A stretch of DNA of 64,000 nucleotides from Porphyromonadaceae bacterium (GCA_007280905.1 QYQM01000061.1:1-64000), one strand, 5' to 3'. Shown: positions 21,601 through 30,803, counted from the first letter of the stretch. Translations and numbers: made by a program. The notes: generated by a model from the sequence alone, not told the origin.

Positions 21601-22021
21601 TTTCCGGGCTTTCCAGGAAGGTGGATTTCACTGGACCTATCAGATCACCACTACAAAAGATACGACCAATTCTGCGGCGGCCCAATTTGCCCGGGGAGTG
21701 CGTAATCCATTCCTGACCAGGACATTCCCTGCCGGAAAAAATGAACTTATGACTTCTGTTTTCGGGACGGTCAATATCGCTGGATCACCAAACATATTAC
21801 TCGTCAATGCCAGACCGTCATTTAATAAGCCTGGCAGCATATTAATCCATCTCCGCGAATTGGATGGAAAACCGGGGACATTAACAATCTCTTCGGCAAT
21901 TGAAGGGCGGCCTATACGCAGAATGGCGGAAGTCAATGTGATCGGAGAGGAAATTGGCCAGCCTTTGGAATCAGTTAAACTAAATCCGTTTGAAGAAAAA
22001 TTCATTCAGATAGAGTATTGA
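18623..22021 (+). CDS. GH38 alpha-mannosidase-like glycoside hydrolase
   Basis: 1132 aa; LVQHAHTDIGYTRPQSE, FRWTCESTWVVREYL, MQNDVNGVAWCLPDYL, CFWWEAPSGSRLLAF. Confidence 0.85.
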   Translation: MKNHMKKILTIVFRCLLMLIFLDGSVLAQTDSKILYYPGFDKGISGVDFNYRSPLPQNENAYILRNSFEIPEMNWKTVSVNQSGISGKVAFVFMAAMSTDNPGLEYRLKVNNEEVFNFTNSSEKSWSVQGSQGGELSFYQAKNIPGVEVNGFMILTLPAKKIKLKEPLDLKVSLLPTQKNAWIIIFKKAIQSGTTLNNVPVLVKESGVVNQQVKISQVQFRNPCRVIFTSGGKELLTSQTKIGFNQFFVPVPMVKSDKKLVINAKYENGTNEQLRITLTPVKKWEMYLVQHAHTDIGYTRPQSEILAEHLRYIDYALDYCDQTDNLPDDAKFRWTCESTWVVREYLRTRPQSQIDRFKNRIGEGRIEVTGMYFNMAEIADENIMFDFLQPLREIKDQGITVKTTMQNDVNGVAWCLPDYLKNTGVRYLTMGINETRSILPFKIPTCFWWEAPSGSRLLAFRSDHYMTGNFFGLPENNSFDPDKLFEYLKNLEDNTYPFDRIAIQFSGYFTDNSPPSTGACEIIKAWNENYESPKLRLATASEFLEYVEKNYSASLPVYRNAWLDWWTDGFGSTSRETAKVRKTQNLMQVDEGLFAMVSMLGGDLSVDLKSKIEHISENALFFDEHTFGADESIDRPYSENSTEQWLQKGAYAWEAFKKVTLLNEDALGRIQPYLKKADFPAIYVLNSMGWARSGVVELFVDNQIIPSKKQFKIIDLSTNREIQVQLVRSRSEGAYWALKVENVPALGWKAFKVEVGNLDAVAPDNKGDVLKTIENQYYRLSFDVTTGAVSSWYDKELKKELLDKENPWKIGQLVRETLSDRNNMKETVHTTVTNVKMEKGAKGDLWQSVKFSADLEGFEKGTPLAPTGLEWEIRLYNKTKLIEFHFLGRKEILTNPEALYVTFPFNLPGSRIVFETIGGTLTQGKQLPGSSSDWNVAQNYVSVRSAAEQIIMVSDEIPLWQFGGFNLGKFERYPKPCKPWLYSWVMNNYWFTNFRAFQEGGFHWTYQITTTKDTTNSAAAQFARGVRNPFLTRTFPAGKNELMTSVFGTVNIAGSPNILLVNARPSFNKPGSILIHLRELDGKPGTLTISSAIEGRPIRRMAEVNVIGEEIGQPLESVKLNPFEEKFIQIEY

Positions 22022-22035
22022 CGATAGGTGACGAG

Positions 22036-22211
22036 TTTAGAGATTCGAAGACCAATTCTGAATTTTGAAGTGTAAGATTCAGGTTGGGGTCAATATAGCA
22101 ATTGGTCAATATGCCAATGAGCTAATGCTTCGATCATCCGGGTAAATTAACCATCAGAGCTCACTTGAATCTGTAACTTCAGCATTCAGAATTGGTCTTC
22201 GAATCTCTAAA
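22036..22211. repeat. 28-bp perfect inverted repeat with about 120-bp spacer between convergent genes
   Basis: TTTAGAGATTCGAAGACCAATTCTGAAT (22036-22063) / ATTCAGAATTGGTCTTCGAATCTCTAAA (22184-22211). Confidence 0.9.
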
Positions 22212-22214
22212 TTT

Positions 22215-23057
22215 CTACTTCTTAACGAAGTTCCCCGTCTGGTAATCCTCAAATGCCTGATAAAGCTCTTCCTTCGTGTTCATTACGATCGGTCCGCGCC
22301 AGGCGATCTCTTCATGAAGCGGCTTACCTCCGATCAGCAGGAAGCGGGCGCTGGTTTTGTCCGATGCAATAAATATCTGATCGCCGGAGATCAGTTTTAC
22401 TAAAGTTCCGGCTCCAATGCGATTTGTCATTTGCTGGTCGAAGTAGGCTGACCCTTCAAACACATAAGCAAAAAAGGTGTGATCCGGATTGACATCAAAA
22501 GTTTGCTGGATACCCACTGGTACGGTCATATCCATAAACAGCGGTTTAACCACAATATCTTTAACCGGACCTGTGAATTCACCAAATTTGCCGGCGGCAA
22601 GACGGATGTGGATACCTTTCCAGTCGAATGCAGGGATGAGATACGCGGGAATATCCTGGTACCGGGGTGCCATCATTTTATGCGAAGCCGGGAGGTTTAC
22701 CCACAACTGAAACCCGCTCAGCACACCGTCAAATTTCTGAGGCATTTCCTGGTGAAGAATGCCGCTTCCGGCAGTCATCCATTGAATATCACCGGATTTA
22801 ATAACCCCTTTGTTTCGCATGCTATCCTCGTGCTCCACCTCCCCGGAAAGCATATAGGTCACCGTTTCAATCCCGCGGTGAGGATGCCAGGGAAATCCTG
22901 CCATGTAATCAACTGGATCATCCGATCCAAAATGATCGAGCATCAGGAAAGGATCTAACCATCCTTTGCGCGGATATCCAAACACCCGCTGCAACTTCAC
23001 TCCGGCCCCTTCTAAAACCGGTGTGCTTCCAAGTGTGCTTTCAATTTTTCTGATCAT
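22215..23057 (-). CDS. Pirin family protein
   Basis: LDPFLMLDHFGSDDPVDYMAGFPWHPHRGIETVTYMLSGEVEHEDS. Confidence 0.95.
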   Translation of the reverse strand: MIRKIESTLGSTPVLEGAGVKLQRVFGYPRKGWLDPFLMLDHFGSDDPVDYMAGFPWHPHRGIETVTYMLSGEVEHEDSMRNKGVIKSGDIQWMTAGSGILHQEMPQKFDGVLSGFQLWVNLPASHKMMAPRYQDIPAYLIPAFDWKGIHIRLAAGKFGEFTGPVKDIVVKPLFMDMTVPVGIQQTFDVNPDHTFFAYVFEGSAYFDQQMTNRIGAGTLVKLISGDQIFIASDKTSARFLLIGGKPLHEEIAWRGPIVMNTKEELYQAFEDYQTGNFVKK

Positions 23058-23069
23058 GGCATCATGGTT

Positions 23070-24260
23070 TTATTCTTTCAGCGATTCCTTAATTAATTGA
23101 AAGGTCCGTTCAATATCATTGTCAAGACCAACCGAAAAACGAATCAATCCTTCCGATAACCCCATTTCGTGCTGAATGTAATCAGGAATCTCCGAAGAGG
23201 TGCTCTTTCCCGAATTGCTGAACAGGGTTTTGAAATATCCAAGACTAACGGCCAGGTAGCCAACTCCTTTCATTTCCATCGCTTCCATAACTTTACTTGA
23301 CTTCTCAGCGGTTATCAGGTCGATGGCAATCATGCCTCCAAAACCAAATCCCGGATTCATCATCGATTTCAAAAGCTCATGGCCAGAATGTTCCGGTACT
23401 CCGGGGTATATGAATTTCAGTCCAATTGTTTTGAATTTATCTGCAAGATATTGAGCATTATAACTGTGCTGCTTCATACGGATATGAAGAGTATGAAGAT
23501 TTTTTAAAATCGATGAGGAACGCATGGGATCGAGCGCTGGTCCAAGCAGCATGGCGGTACCATTATTGACATCAATCAGGGAACAAATGTATTCAGTTGT
23601 TGAACAGATGGCTCCTGCCAGGCAATCGTTTTTCCCGTTGATGAATTTGGTCATGCTGTATACCGTAATATCGGCTCCCAGGCGGCACGGCGATACAATC
23701 ATTGGCGTAAACGTATTGTCAACAATAAGTTTTGCTCCATGGGCATGGGCAATTTTCGAAAGCGCCGGAATATCCGAGATCTGAAGCATCGGATTGGTCA
23801 TCGTCTCCGTGTAAATAAGCTTGGTATTTGGTCTGATGGCCTTCTTAACTGCGACAAGATCGGTGATATTTACAAAGGTGACTTCAATATTGAATTTTTT
23901 GATCCAGTTGCTCAGAAAAGCAAACGTACCTCCATAACAGGTTACACTGGAGACAATGTGGTCACCTGAGGTTACTCCATGCAGCAGTGCGCAGGTTATT
24001 GCGCTCATTCCTGAAGAGGTCACCCATGCAGCTTCCGTGCCTTCCATTGCGGCCAGTGCATCCGATAGATATTTGTTACTGGGATTCCAATGGCGGCTAT
24101 ATAAAAAACAACCCTGTGTTTCTCCGTGGAAAGTATCGGCCATGGTTTTGGCCTGCATAAAAGTAAAGGTGGCACTGTCGGTAATCGAAGGGTTAACATC
24201 TCCATACTCACCAAACTGCAGCAGGTCCTGGATATTTGAAGCCGGATCAAAAGATTTCAT
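23070..24260 (-). CDS. Cys/Met metabolism PLP-dependent lyase (methionine gamma-lyase / cystathionine gamma-synthase-like)
   Basis: SRHWNPSNKYLSDALAAMEGTEAAWVTSSGMSAI, LIVDNTFTPMIVSPCRLGADITVYSMTKFINGK. Confidence 0.88.
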   Translation of the reverse strand: MKSFDPASNIQDLLQFGEYGDVNPSITDSATFTFMQAKTMADTFHGETQGCFLYSRHWNPSNKYLSDALAAMEGTEAAWVTSSGMSAITCALLHGVTSGDHIVSSVTCYGGTFAFLSNWIKKFNIEVTFVNITDLVAVKKAIRPNTKLIYTETMTNPMLQISDIPALSKIAHAHGAKLIVDNTFTPMIVSPCRLGADITVYSMTKFINGKNDCLAGAICSTTEYICSLIDVNNGTAMLLGPALDPMRSSSILKNLHTLHIRMKQHSYNAQYLADKFKTIGLKFIYPGVPEHSGHELLKSMMNPGFGFGGMIAIDLITAEKSSKVMEAMEMKGVGYLAVSLGYFKTLFSNSGKSTSSEIPDYIQHEMGLSEGLIRFSVGLDNDIERTFQLIKESLKE

Positions 24261-24334
24261 GAAATCACGTATTTAGATTAGAATTTCTTTACCAAAATAC
24301 GCAAAATTTGCCTAATAAAATGCGTGCCATTGCA

Positions 24335-24363
24335 CTTGTCATCCCCGCGAAGGCGAGGATCCC
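24335..24363. repeat. Dispersed palindromic repeat CTTGTCATCCCCGCGAAGGCGAGGATCCC (copy 3)
   Basis: Matches copies 1 and 2. Confidence 0.8.
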
Positions 24364-24379
24364 ACAATGCTACTCCGAG

Positions 24380-25343
24380 TTATGCCATAAACCCCGCCAG
24401 CACGATCGCCGTAATGGCTTCCAGTACTACTGGCACCCGCAAGGCAATACAGGTATCATGCCGACCGCCGATCATCAGTTCTTCAAGCTTTCCGCTTTCG
24501 AAATTGATGGTTTGCTGAGGTTGTGATGTGCTTGAAGTAGGCTTGACTACAACCCTGAAAACTAAATCATTGCCGTTGGTCAATCCACCGTTGATTCCAC
24601 CAGCATGATTCGTAGCGGTTTTTCCATCCAGGGATGTGATCCGGTCGTTATGCTCGGATCCTTTCATCTTTGCAGCTGCGAACCCGCTGCCGAATTCAAT
24701 GCCTTTAACAGCAGGGATGGCAAATGCTGCATGAGCCAGCATTGATTCCACGGAATCAAAGAAAGGCTCACCTATCCCAATAGGCATGGGCGATGCCACG
24801 CATTCAATGATCCCTCCGATGGAGTCTTTTTCTTCTATAGCTCTGGCAATAGCTGCTTCAATGTCACTGTTGCCACCTGCTTCCACGAGCCGGGCTGATA
24901 TCTGGATCGCTCCGATCATTTTTTTTGCCACTACCCCGGCTGCTACCAAAGCCAGGGTTAGCCTTCCGCTGAAATGTCCGCCACCCCGATGGTCATTGAA
25001 ACCATCAAACTTCATCTTTGCTACCCAATCTGCATGCCCGGGTCTGGGCTGCTTCAGGATATGGTCATAGTCTCCTGATTTAATATTTTTGATTTTCAAA
25101 TACTATAGTCAATGGAGCTCCCGTGGTGTATCCATTAAACCATCCTGATACAATTCTCGGCTGATCGGCCTCCACTCGTGGTGTGGTACCTCTTGCTCCC
25201 GGTTGCCGGCGTCGGATATCATCCGTAAAATCTGTTTCTGATAATGGAACACCCGGTTTGCAACCATCTATTGTGATGCCAAGAAGCGGACCATGTGACT
25301 CGCCGAAAATGCTGACCCTGAAACGATTACCGAAACTATTCAT
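24380..25343 (-). CDS. aroC: Chorismate synthase, split by an apparent 1-nt frameshift
   Basis: MNSFGNRFRVSIFGESHGP...LTIVFENQ(KY*) then frame change to NIKSGDYDHILKQPRPGHADW...; removing one A from the A5 run (25086-25090) restores the frame. Confidence 0.9.
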
Positions 25344-26589
25344 CGATTCTTCCTCCCAAAGATTTAATATCCTGATAGAAACCAGGATAAGATTTTGCTA
25401 CACACTCTGCACCGGTGATTTGTACCGGAGTACGTGCAATCATGGCCACTGTTGCGGCAGCCATCGCAATCCGATGGTCTCCATGTGAATCCACCTCGCC
25501 GGTTTTCATCAGCGATGGCCCTGTAACATACAGATTTCCATTTTCCACGCGTATGGATATTCCTAATTTGTAAAACTCTTCCTGCAACACCTTGGCACGA
25601 TTACTCTCTTTATGGATCAGCCGCCCCACTCCTTCAATCCGGCTTACCCCATTGCAATGTGCCGCAAGAGCCACCAGAGGAGGGAATAGATCCGGACAAT
25701 GTGTGGCATCAAAATCAAATGCTCTTAATTCATCCCGGCTTACGGTTACACAGTTTTCACCGATCTCAACCCGGGCACCGGCATAACCAAGAGCCTTCAG
25801 AATCTGGCGATCAGCCTGCAACGAATCCGCCTGCAGTCCGCTCACCGTAACCCCTCCCGCCAGAGCACCGGCTACCAGCAGAAAAGCCGCTCCACTCCAG
25901 TCCCCTTCAACAGTAATAGTCGCAAGCCGGTACTTTTGTTTACCCGGGATGCAAAATGTCTCATATTGATGGTGCGATACCGAAATCCCGAATTGTTTCA
26001 ATATATTGATTGTCAGATCAATATATGGTAAACTCTGCAAATTATTGACCGTAATTTCTGAATCTCCCTTGATAACAGGCAAAGCCATCAGCATGCCGGT
26101 TAGTAATTGTGACGATACCGATCCATCGATAGTGGCCTTGCCGCTTTTCAGCGGGCCTTTTATCCAGACCGGCAGAAATCCATCCTGGGATTGACAGCGG
26201 CAACCCAGTTGATTCAATGAATCCGTAATCATCTGTACCGGACGTTTTAGCAAAGAACCGGTGCCGTTCATCAACATGGTCTGATCGGCAAGCGCAGCGA
26301 TCGGCGAAAACATCCGTAAACTCAATCCGGCCTCACCGCAATCCAGCTTCTGTCCTATTGGATTAAAACCGCCTTTGATAACGAGGTGATCCCCCAGGTC
26401 ATCAACGGAGGCTCCCAATTGCCGGATGATTCCCATGGCTGCCTTTGCATCATCGCTCCGCGACGGATTCCGGATAATCGTTGTCCCCCTGGTCAGCAAG
26501 GCCCCGGCTAACGCTCTCTGAGCATAACTCTTCGACGGCGGTGCAACAACCTCTCCCGATACCTTCGACCTCTGAACCGTTATCTGCAT
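25336..26589 (-). CDS. aroA: 3-phosphoshikimate 1-carboxyvinyltransferase
   Basis: PPSKSYAQRALAGALL, DCGEAGLSLRMF, HGDHRIAMAAATVAM. Confidence 0.95.
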   Translation of the reverse strand: MQITVQRSKVSGEVVAPPSKSYAQRALAGALLTRGTTIIRNPSRSDDAKAAMGIIRQLGASVDDLGDHLVIKGGFNPIGQKLDCGEAGLSLRMFSPIAALADQTMLMNGTGSLLKRPVQMITDSLNQLGCRCQSQDGFLPVWIKGPLKSGKATIDGSVSSQLLTGMLMALPVIKGDSEITVNNLQSLPYIDLTINILKQFGISVSHHQYETFCIPGKQKYRLATITVEGDWSGAAFLLVAGALAGGVTVSGLQADSLQADRQILKALGYAGARVEIGENCVTVSRDELRAFDFDATHCPDLFPPLVALAAHCNGVSRIEGVGRLIHKESNRAKVLQEEFYKLGISIRVENGNLYVTGPSLMKTGEVDSHGDHRIAMAAATVAMIARTPVQITGAECVAKSYPGFYQDIKSLGGRIDE

Positions 26590-26635
26590 AATTTGATCTT
26601 CAATTCCCTAAATTTAATCATTCTCCCCTTCTAAA

Positions 26636-26667
26636 AGTCTTATCGTCTTAAAGTATTAAAGTCTTCT
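26636..26667. repeat. GTCTTANN octamer repeat tract (locus B), inside the aromatic operon
   Basis: AAGTCTTATCGTCTTAAAGTATTAAAGTCTTC. Confidence 0.75.
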
Positions 26668-27755
26668 CACTCCCCGTTCATAATCTTTGTTTGTGTGTTG
26701 ATGGATTCCTGATGTATCGCCATAAATAATTTTCGGATAAACTCATCCGACAATCCTTTTGATTGCCCTTCCGCCAGGTATTTTGATATGATCTGATCCC
26801 AGCGTGCCGGTTGAAGGATGGTTACTCCGTTATCTTTTTTGCACTGACCAATACCGGCAGCCACTTTCATACGGTCTTCGAGAATATTAAGCAATTCCTG
26901 GTCGAGGCGGTCGATCTCGCCTCTGAGTTCTTCAAGCTTGTGAATGAACCCGTTGCTTCCGGGATCAGTCCGGCGGAGAATCAGATGATCCAGCAATTGG
27001 CCCAATTCTTCCGGTGTAATCTGCTGACGGGCATCCGACCAGGCATTGTCAGGATCGGGATGCGTTTCAATCATCAGGCCATCATAATTCAGGTCCATAG
27101 CCTTTTGCGAAATTTCTTGCAATAAATTCCGGCGGCCGGAAATGTGGCTCGGATCACAGATAAGGGGTAAATCAGGTCTCAATCGTTTTAATTCAATAGG
27201 AATCTGCCAGTTGGGTGAGTTCCGGTAACGGTTTTCTGAAAAGCTGGAAAATCCTCTGTGCACAGCAGCAATCCGCGTAATTCCAACCTTCTCCAATCGC
27301 TCGATTGATCCGATCCATAAGTCCACATCGGGATTCACAGGGTTCTTTACAAAGATCGGAATATCCACCCCGCTAAGCGCATCAGCTATCTCCTGGATCG
27401 TAAAAGGGTTGACAGTAGTTCTGGCTCCGATCCACAGCATATCCACACCATATTTCAGGGCTTCGTAAACATGCTGTGCATTAGCTACTTCAGTGGTGGT
27501 GAGTAGCCCCGTCTCCTCTTTAACCATTTTGAGCCATTTTAACCCCTTAACTCCAACTCCTTCAAAAGAATTGGGACGGGTACGCGGTTTCCAGATTCCG
27601 GCACGGAATACCTGTGTTCGTGTTGCCTTTAAACGTCGTGCAGTTTCCAGAACCTGCTCTTCTGTTTCGGCCGAACAGGGCCCGGCTATTACCATCGGCC
27701 TCGTAGCATCGAGATTCCATCCGGCAAACGGAGGTGTAGTTATTTTTGATTCCAT
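26667..27755 (-). CDS. Bifunctional DAHP synthase / chorismate mutase
   Basis: VIAGPCSAETEEQVLETA, FRAGIWKPRTRPNSFEG; C-terminal CM: ELRGEIDRLDQELLNILEDRMKVAAGIGQCKKDNGV. Confidence 0.93.
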   Translation of the reverse strand: MESKITTPPFAGWNLDATRPMVIAGPCSAETEEQVLETARRLKATRTQVFRAGIWKPRTRPNSFEGVGVKGLKWLKMVKEETGLLTTTEVANAQHVYEALKYGVDMLWIGARTTVNPFTIQEIADALSGVDIPIFVKNPVNPDVDLWIGSIERLEKVGITRIAAVHRGFSSFSENRYRNSPNWQIPIELKRLRPDLPLICDPSHISGRRNLLQEISQKAMDLNYDGLMIETHPDPDNAWSDARQQITPEELGQLLDHLILRRTDPGSNGFIHKLEELRGEIDRLDQELLNILEDRMKVAAGIGQCKKDNGVTILQPARWDQIISKYLAEGQSKGLSDEFIRKLFMAIHQESINTQTKIMNGE

Positions 27756-28600
27756 GGGTTCAATTTTAATGTTTTTTGAATAATATTAGCTTTTTTTATC
27801 AGTTCTCTAACTTTCTTTGTTTCACCAGATTGGATCAAGTCCTTAAACTGAGTCATCTTCTCAATATAGGTTTCCATAACTTCCACTACATTCTCGCGAT
27901 TCTGATCGAAAACAGGCACCCACATATCCGCCGAGGATGCGGCCAGCCTTACGGTACTGTCAAATCCTCCCGAAGCCAGGTTCAGAATGTTTTTTTCATT
28001 CTGCTCCTTATCCAGAACGGTCAGGGCCAAAGCAAACGATGTCAGGTGCGAAATATGCGAAACATAGGCTGTATGAAGGTCGTGTTCCTTTGAACTCATG
28101 AATATCAGCCTCATATTCATCGCCATGTATAAATTTGTGATTGTCTCCAATGCCTTCGGATGGCTCTGCGACATATCACAAATGATCCCGACTTTTTTAT
28201 TGAAAAGCCCGGGCAAGGCAGCCTCGGGACCAGAGAATTCTGTACCTGCCATTGGGTGGGAGGGTACATAATTTGAACGTTTGGGATGGTTTTTAACCTG
28301 CTCCGTAATGCTCATCTTGGTTGATCCAACATCTGTTACCGCCTGATGGGTCACATAATCCAGAACAAACGGCAACAAGCTGAGAATGCCGTCAACCGGG
28401 ATAGCCAGGATGATCAGATCCGATTGCTGAATACCATCGACCAGCTTGGCAACCTCATCAACCAAACCCCTCTCAAGAGCGATTTTTGCATAAAAAGGGT
28501 TCTTTTCCACACCGATTACCCGTTCTGAAAATCGCTTAGTCTTTAATTCCAGGCCGATAGATCCCCCGATCAGACCCAGGCCGATGATACATACTGTCAT
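27740..28600 (-). CDS. tyrA: Prephenate dehydrogenase
   Basis: VCIIGLGLIGGSIGLELK, DVGSTKMSI, PSHPMAGTEFSGP. Confidence 0.9.
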   Translation of the reverse strand: MTVCIIGLGLIGGSIGLELKTKRFSERVIGVEKNPFYAKIALERGLVDEVAKLVDGIQQSDLIILAIPVDGILSLLPFVLDYVTHQAVTDVGSTKMSITEQVKNHPKRSNYVPSHPMAGTEFSGPEAALPGLFNKKVGIICDMSQSHPKALETITNLYMAMNMRLIFMSSKEHDLHTAYVSHISHLTSFALALTVLDKEQNEKNILNLASGGFDSTVRLAASSADMWVPVFDQNRENVVEVMETYIEKMTQFKDLIQSGETKKVRELIKKANIIQKTLKLNPWNQK

Positions 28601-29769
28601 ATTATTTTTCCATTAATTCTATCTATCGCACTGCTGATTACCTCTTTCGGCTGGCACAAAGAAACCCTTATATATTGGTCCCCCTGTGGCCCGAAAATGA
28701 ATCCCGGGGTGATAAACACCCTCTTCTCCAATAATATCCGATCAGCTAAACTTTGACCGGAGGCTTCTATCGATGGAATCTGCGCCCAAACGAAAAGCCC
28801 CGATTGATCTTTGTCGTACGTGCATTTCAACTTTTCCAGCAGGGCATAGGCCATCACCTTGCGCTCCCGATAAATGGAGTTGATACCTTCATACCACGCA
28901 GGACCCGCTTCAAGTGCTTTGATAGCTGCAAGCTGCATCGGTTTGAACATGCCGGAATCCATCTGGCTTTTAAAGCGCATCAGGTAATCGAGATACTCTT
29001 TTCGGCCTGCCACCATCCCGATCCGCCAGCCAGCCATATTATGTGATTTGCTTAAACTGTTTAGCTCAAGCGAAGTTTCAATGGCATCCGGTACAGCTAA
29101 AAGACTGATTGGTTGATCATTCAAGATAAAACTATACGGATTGTCATTCACCAGCAAAATCTTGTGATACTTCGCAAAAGCAACCAGCTCTTCAAAAAGT
29201 TCCTTTGTTGCCCTTTTGCCGGTAGGCATGTGTGGAAAGTTGACCCACATCACCTTAACCTGATGCAAACCAAGCAACTCGATGAAGTTTAAATCGGGCA
29301 GCCAATTGTTTTCAGGCAAAAGCGGATAAGTGATGACCTTTGCACCCGCCAGCCTGGTCACAGCGGCATAGGCCGGGTATCCCGGATCCGGAACCAATGC
29401 TGCATCTCCCGGACTCAGGAACGACATCGCAATGTGCATCAATCCCTCCTTCGATCCAAATAGCGGCAATATCTGGCTCTCCGGATCAAGCTCTGCTCCA
29501 TAAGATCTTGAATACCATCCTGCAAAAGCTTTGCGCAAATCCGATATGCCCTGATAGGGCTGATAACCATGCGCTTTTTCATCACGGGCCTGAATGGCAA
29601 GTTCCTCAATAACATCTGCTTCGGGTGCCTGATCGGGACTTCCAACCCCCAGGTTAATTACCGGTTCCCCGGTGAGGTCCATCTCCCTGATTTGCTTTAG
29701 TTTGGTCGAGAAATAGTACTCTTCCAATCCTTCAATCCTTGCCGAAGGTTCAATCAGTATTTTTTTCAT
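28597..29769 (-). CDS. Class I/II PLP-dependent aminotransferase
   Basis: NLGVGSPDQAPEADVIEEL, NDNPYSFI, LNSLSKSHNMAGWRIGMVAG. Confidence 0.92.
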   Translation of the reverse strand: MKKILIEPSARIEGLEEYYFSTKLKQIREMDLTGEPVINLGVGSPDQAPEADVIEELAIQARDEKAHGYQPYQGISDLRKAFAGWYSRSYGAELDPESQILPLFGSKEGLMHIAMSFLSPGDAALVPDPGYPAYAAVTRLAGAKVITYPLLPENNWLPDLNFIELLGLHQVKVMWVNFPHMPTGKRATKELFEELVAFAKYHKILLVNDNPYSFILNDQPISLLAVPDAIETSLELNSLSKSHNMAGWRIGMVAGRKEYLDYLMRFKSQMDSGMFKPMQLAAIKALEAGPAWYEGINSIYRERKVMAYALLEKLKCTYDKDQSGLFVWAQIPSIEASGQSLADRILLEKRVFITPGFIFGPQGDQYIRVSLCQPKEVISSAIDRINGKII

Positions 29770-30620
29770 TGGATATGTTTTCCCTGTATGTATTCACCCA
29801 GAATAGATAATTCGTGCGTTAGCGGACGGATCGCATCGAGCGCCTGCCGGTACCTGACCGGATCATCAAACGTAAGATCGACCAGAAAATGATATTCCCA
29901 CTCCTGACCAATGATCGGAATCGATTGAATTTTTGTCAGGCTGATCCTGTAAAATGAAAAAATTGAAAGCACTTGCGACAGGCTGCCGGTTTCATGTGGG
30001 AGGGTGAACGACAAGGATGCCTTATCCGGATGATCCACTTTAAATGGTTGAATGCCATTGGGTTTATACATCAGAAGAAAACGAGTAAAGTTTCGTTTAT
30101 TAGTCTCGATGCCATGTGCCAGGATATCCAGTCCGTACATTTCAGCAGCCCGTTCACCGGCAATTGCTGCCGACCCGGCCAACCCCTTTTCAGCTATCCG
30201 CTTGGCGCTTGCGGCAGTATCATCGGCCTCGATCAGGCGGATTCCCGGATATTCCCTGAAAAAGGTTCGGGTTTGTGCAATAGCCATATAATGGGAATAG
30301 GCTTCCCTGATATTCTCAATGGACTGGCCGGGTAAAGCCATCAGATGCTGGCTGATGCGTAAAAAAATCTCGCCAAAAACCGTAAATCCGGAATCCCGGA
30401 GTAAAACATAATTGGGAAGGAGGGATCCTGCCACAGTATTTTCAATAGCCATTATGGCTACATCTGCCTTTCCGGTTTTTACCGCTTCAAATAAATCCTC
30501 GAATGCCACGCAAGGCACAAGCTCTACTTCGCGGTCCGGAAAATAGTCGCGGGCGGCCTGGTCATGGAATGATCCTGCTATCCCCTGAATCGCTGCCCTT
30601 ATGGTATCTGTCTCTTTCAT
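29766..30620 (-). CDS. pheA: Prephenate dehydratase
   Basis: AAIQGIAGSFHDQAARDYF, NTVAGSL, ETNKRNFTRFLLM, ACT domain SLSQVLSIFSFYRISLTKIQSIP. Confidence 0.93.
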   Translation of the reverse strand: MKETDTIRAAIQGIAGSFHDQAARDYFPDREVELVPCVAFEDLFEAVKTGKADVAIMAIENTVAGSLLPNYVLLRDSGFTVFGEIFLRISQHLMALPGQSIENIREAYSHYMAIAQTRTFFREYPGIRLIEADDTAASAKRIAEKGLAGSAAIAGERAAEMYGLDILAHGIETNKRNFTRFLLMYKPNGIQPFKVDHPDKASLSFTLPHETGSLSQVLSIFSFYRISLTKIQSIPIIGQEWEYHFLVDLTFDDPVRYRQALDAIRPLTHELSILGEYIQGKHIQ

Positions 30621-30640
30621 AGTTAACGTATAAAAATAAA

Positions 30641-30665
30641 AATCCCGGTCTTTTGGACCGGGATT
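30641..30665 (-). terminator. Attenuator terminator upstream of pheA
   Basis: Minus strand AATCCCGGTC-CAAAA-GACCGGGATT followed by TTTATTTTT; perfect 10-bp stem. Confidence 0.93.
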
Positions 30666-30690
30666 CGCTTATATTGATCTTTTTCTTAGC

Positions 30691-30783
30691 CTAAATTCTG
30701 ATCATGGCGTTCCCGGTCGAGCTTTTATAATAAAAGCCGAAAAAGAAGAAGAAAAAATAATATACTCCGGAAAACGCTTGCAT
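30691..30783 (-). CDS. Phe/Tyr-rich leader peptide MQAFSGVYYFFFFFFGFYYKSSTGNAMIRI
   Basis: 30-codon ORF not in the ORF track; 8 Phe and 4 Tyr codons; ends 25 nt before the terminator. Confidence 0.85.
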   Translation of the reverse strand: MQAFSGVYYFFFFFFGFYYKSSTGNAMIRI

Positions 30784-30803
30784 AATTATTTACTATCAGG
30801 GAT

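Noticed and set aside
24261-24334. Possible SAM riboswitch upstream of the Cys/Met PLP lyase
   Set aside because: Short leader with no recognisable conserved riboswitch core
26667-27755. DAHP synthase fused to chorismate mutase
   Set aside because: Known arrangement in Bacteroidota; not novel
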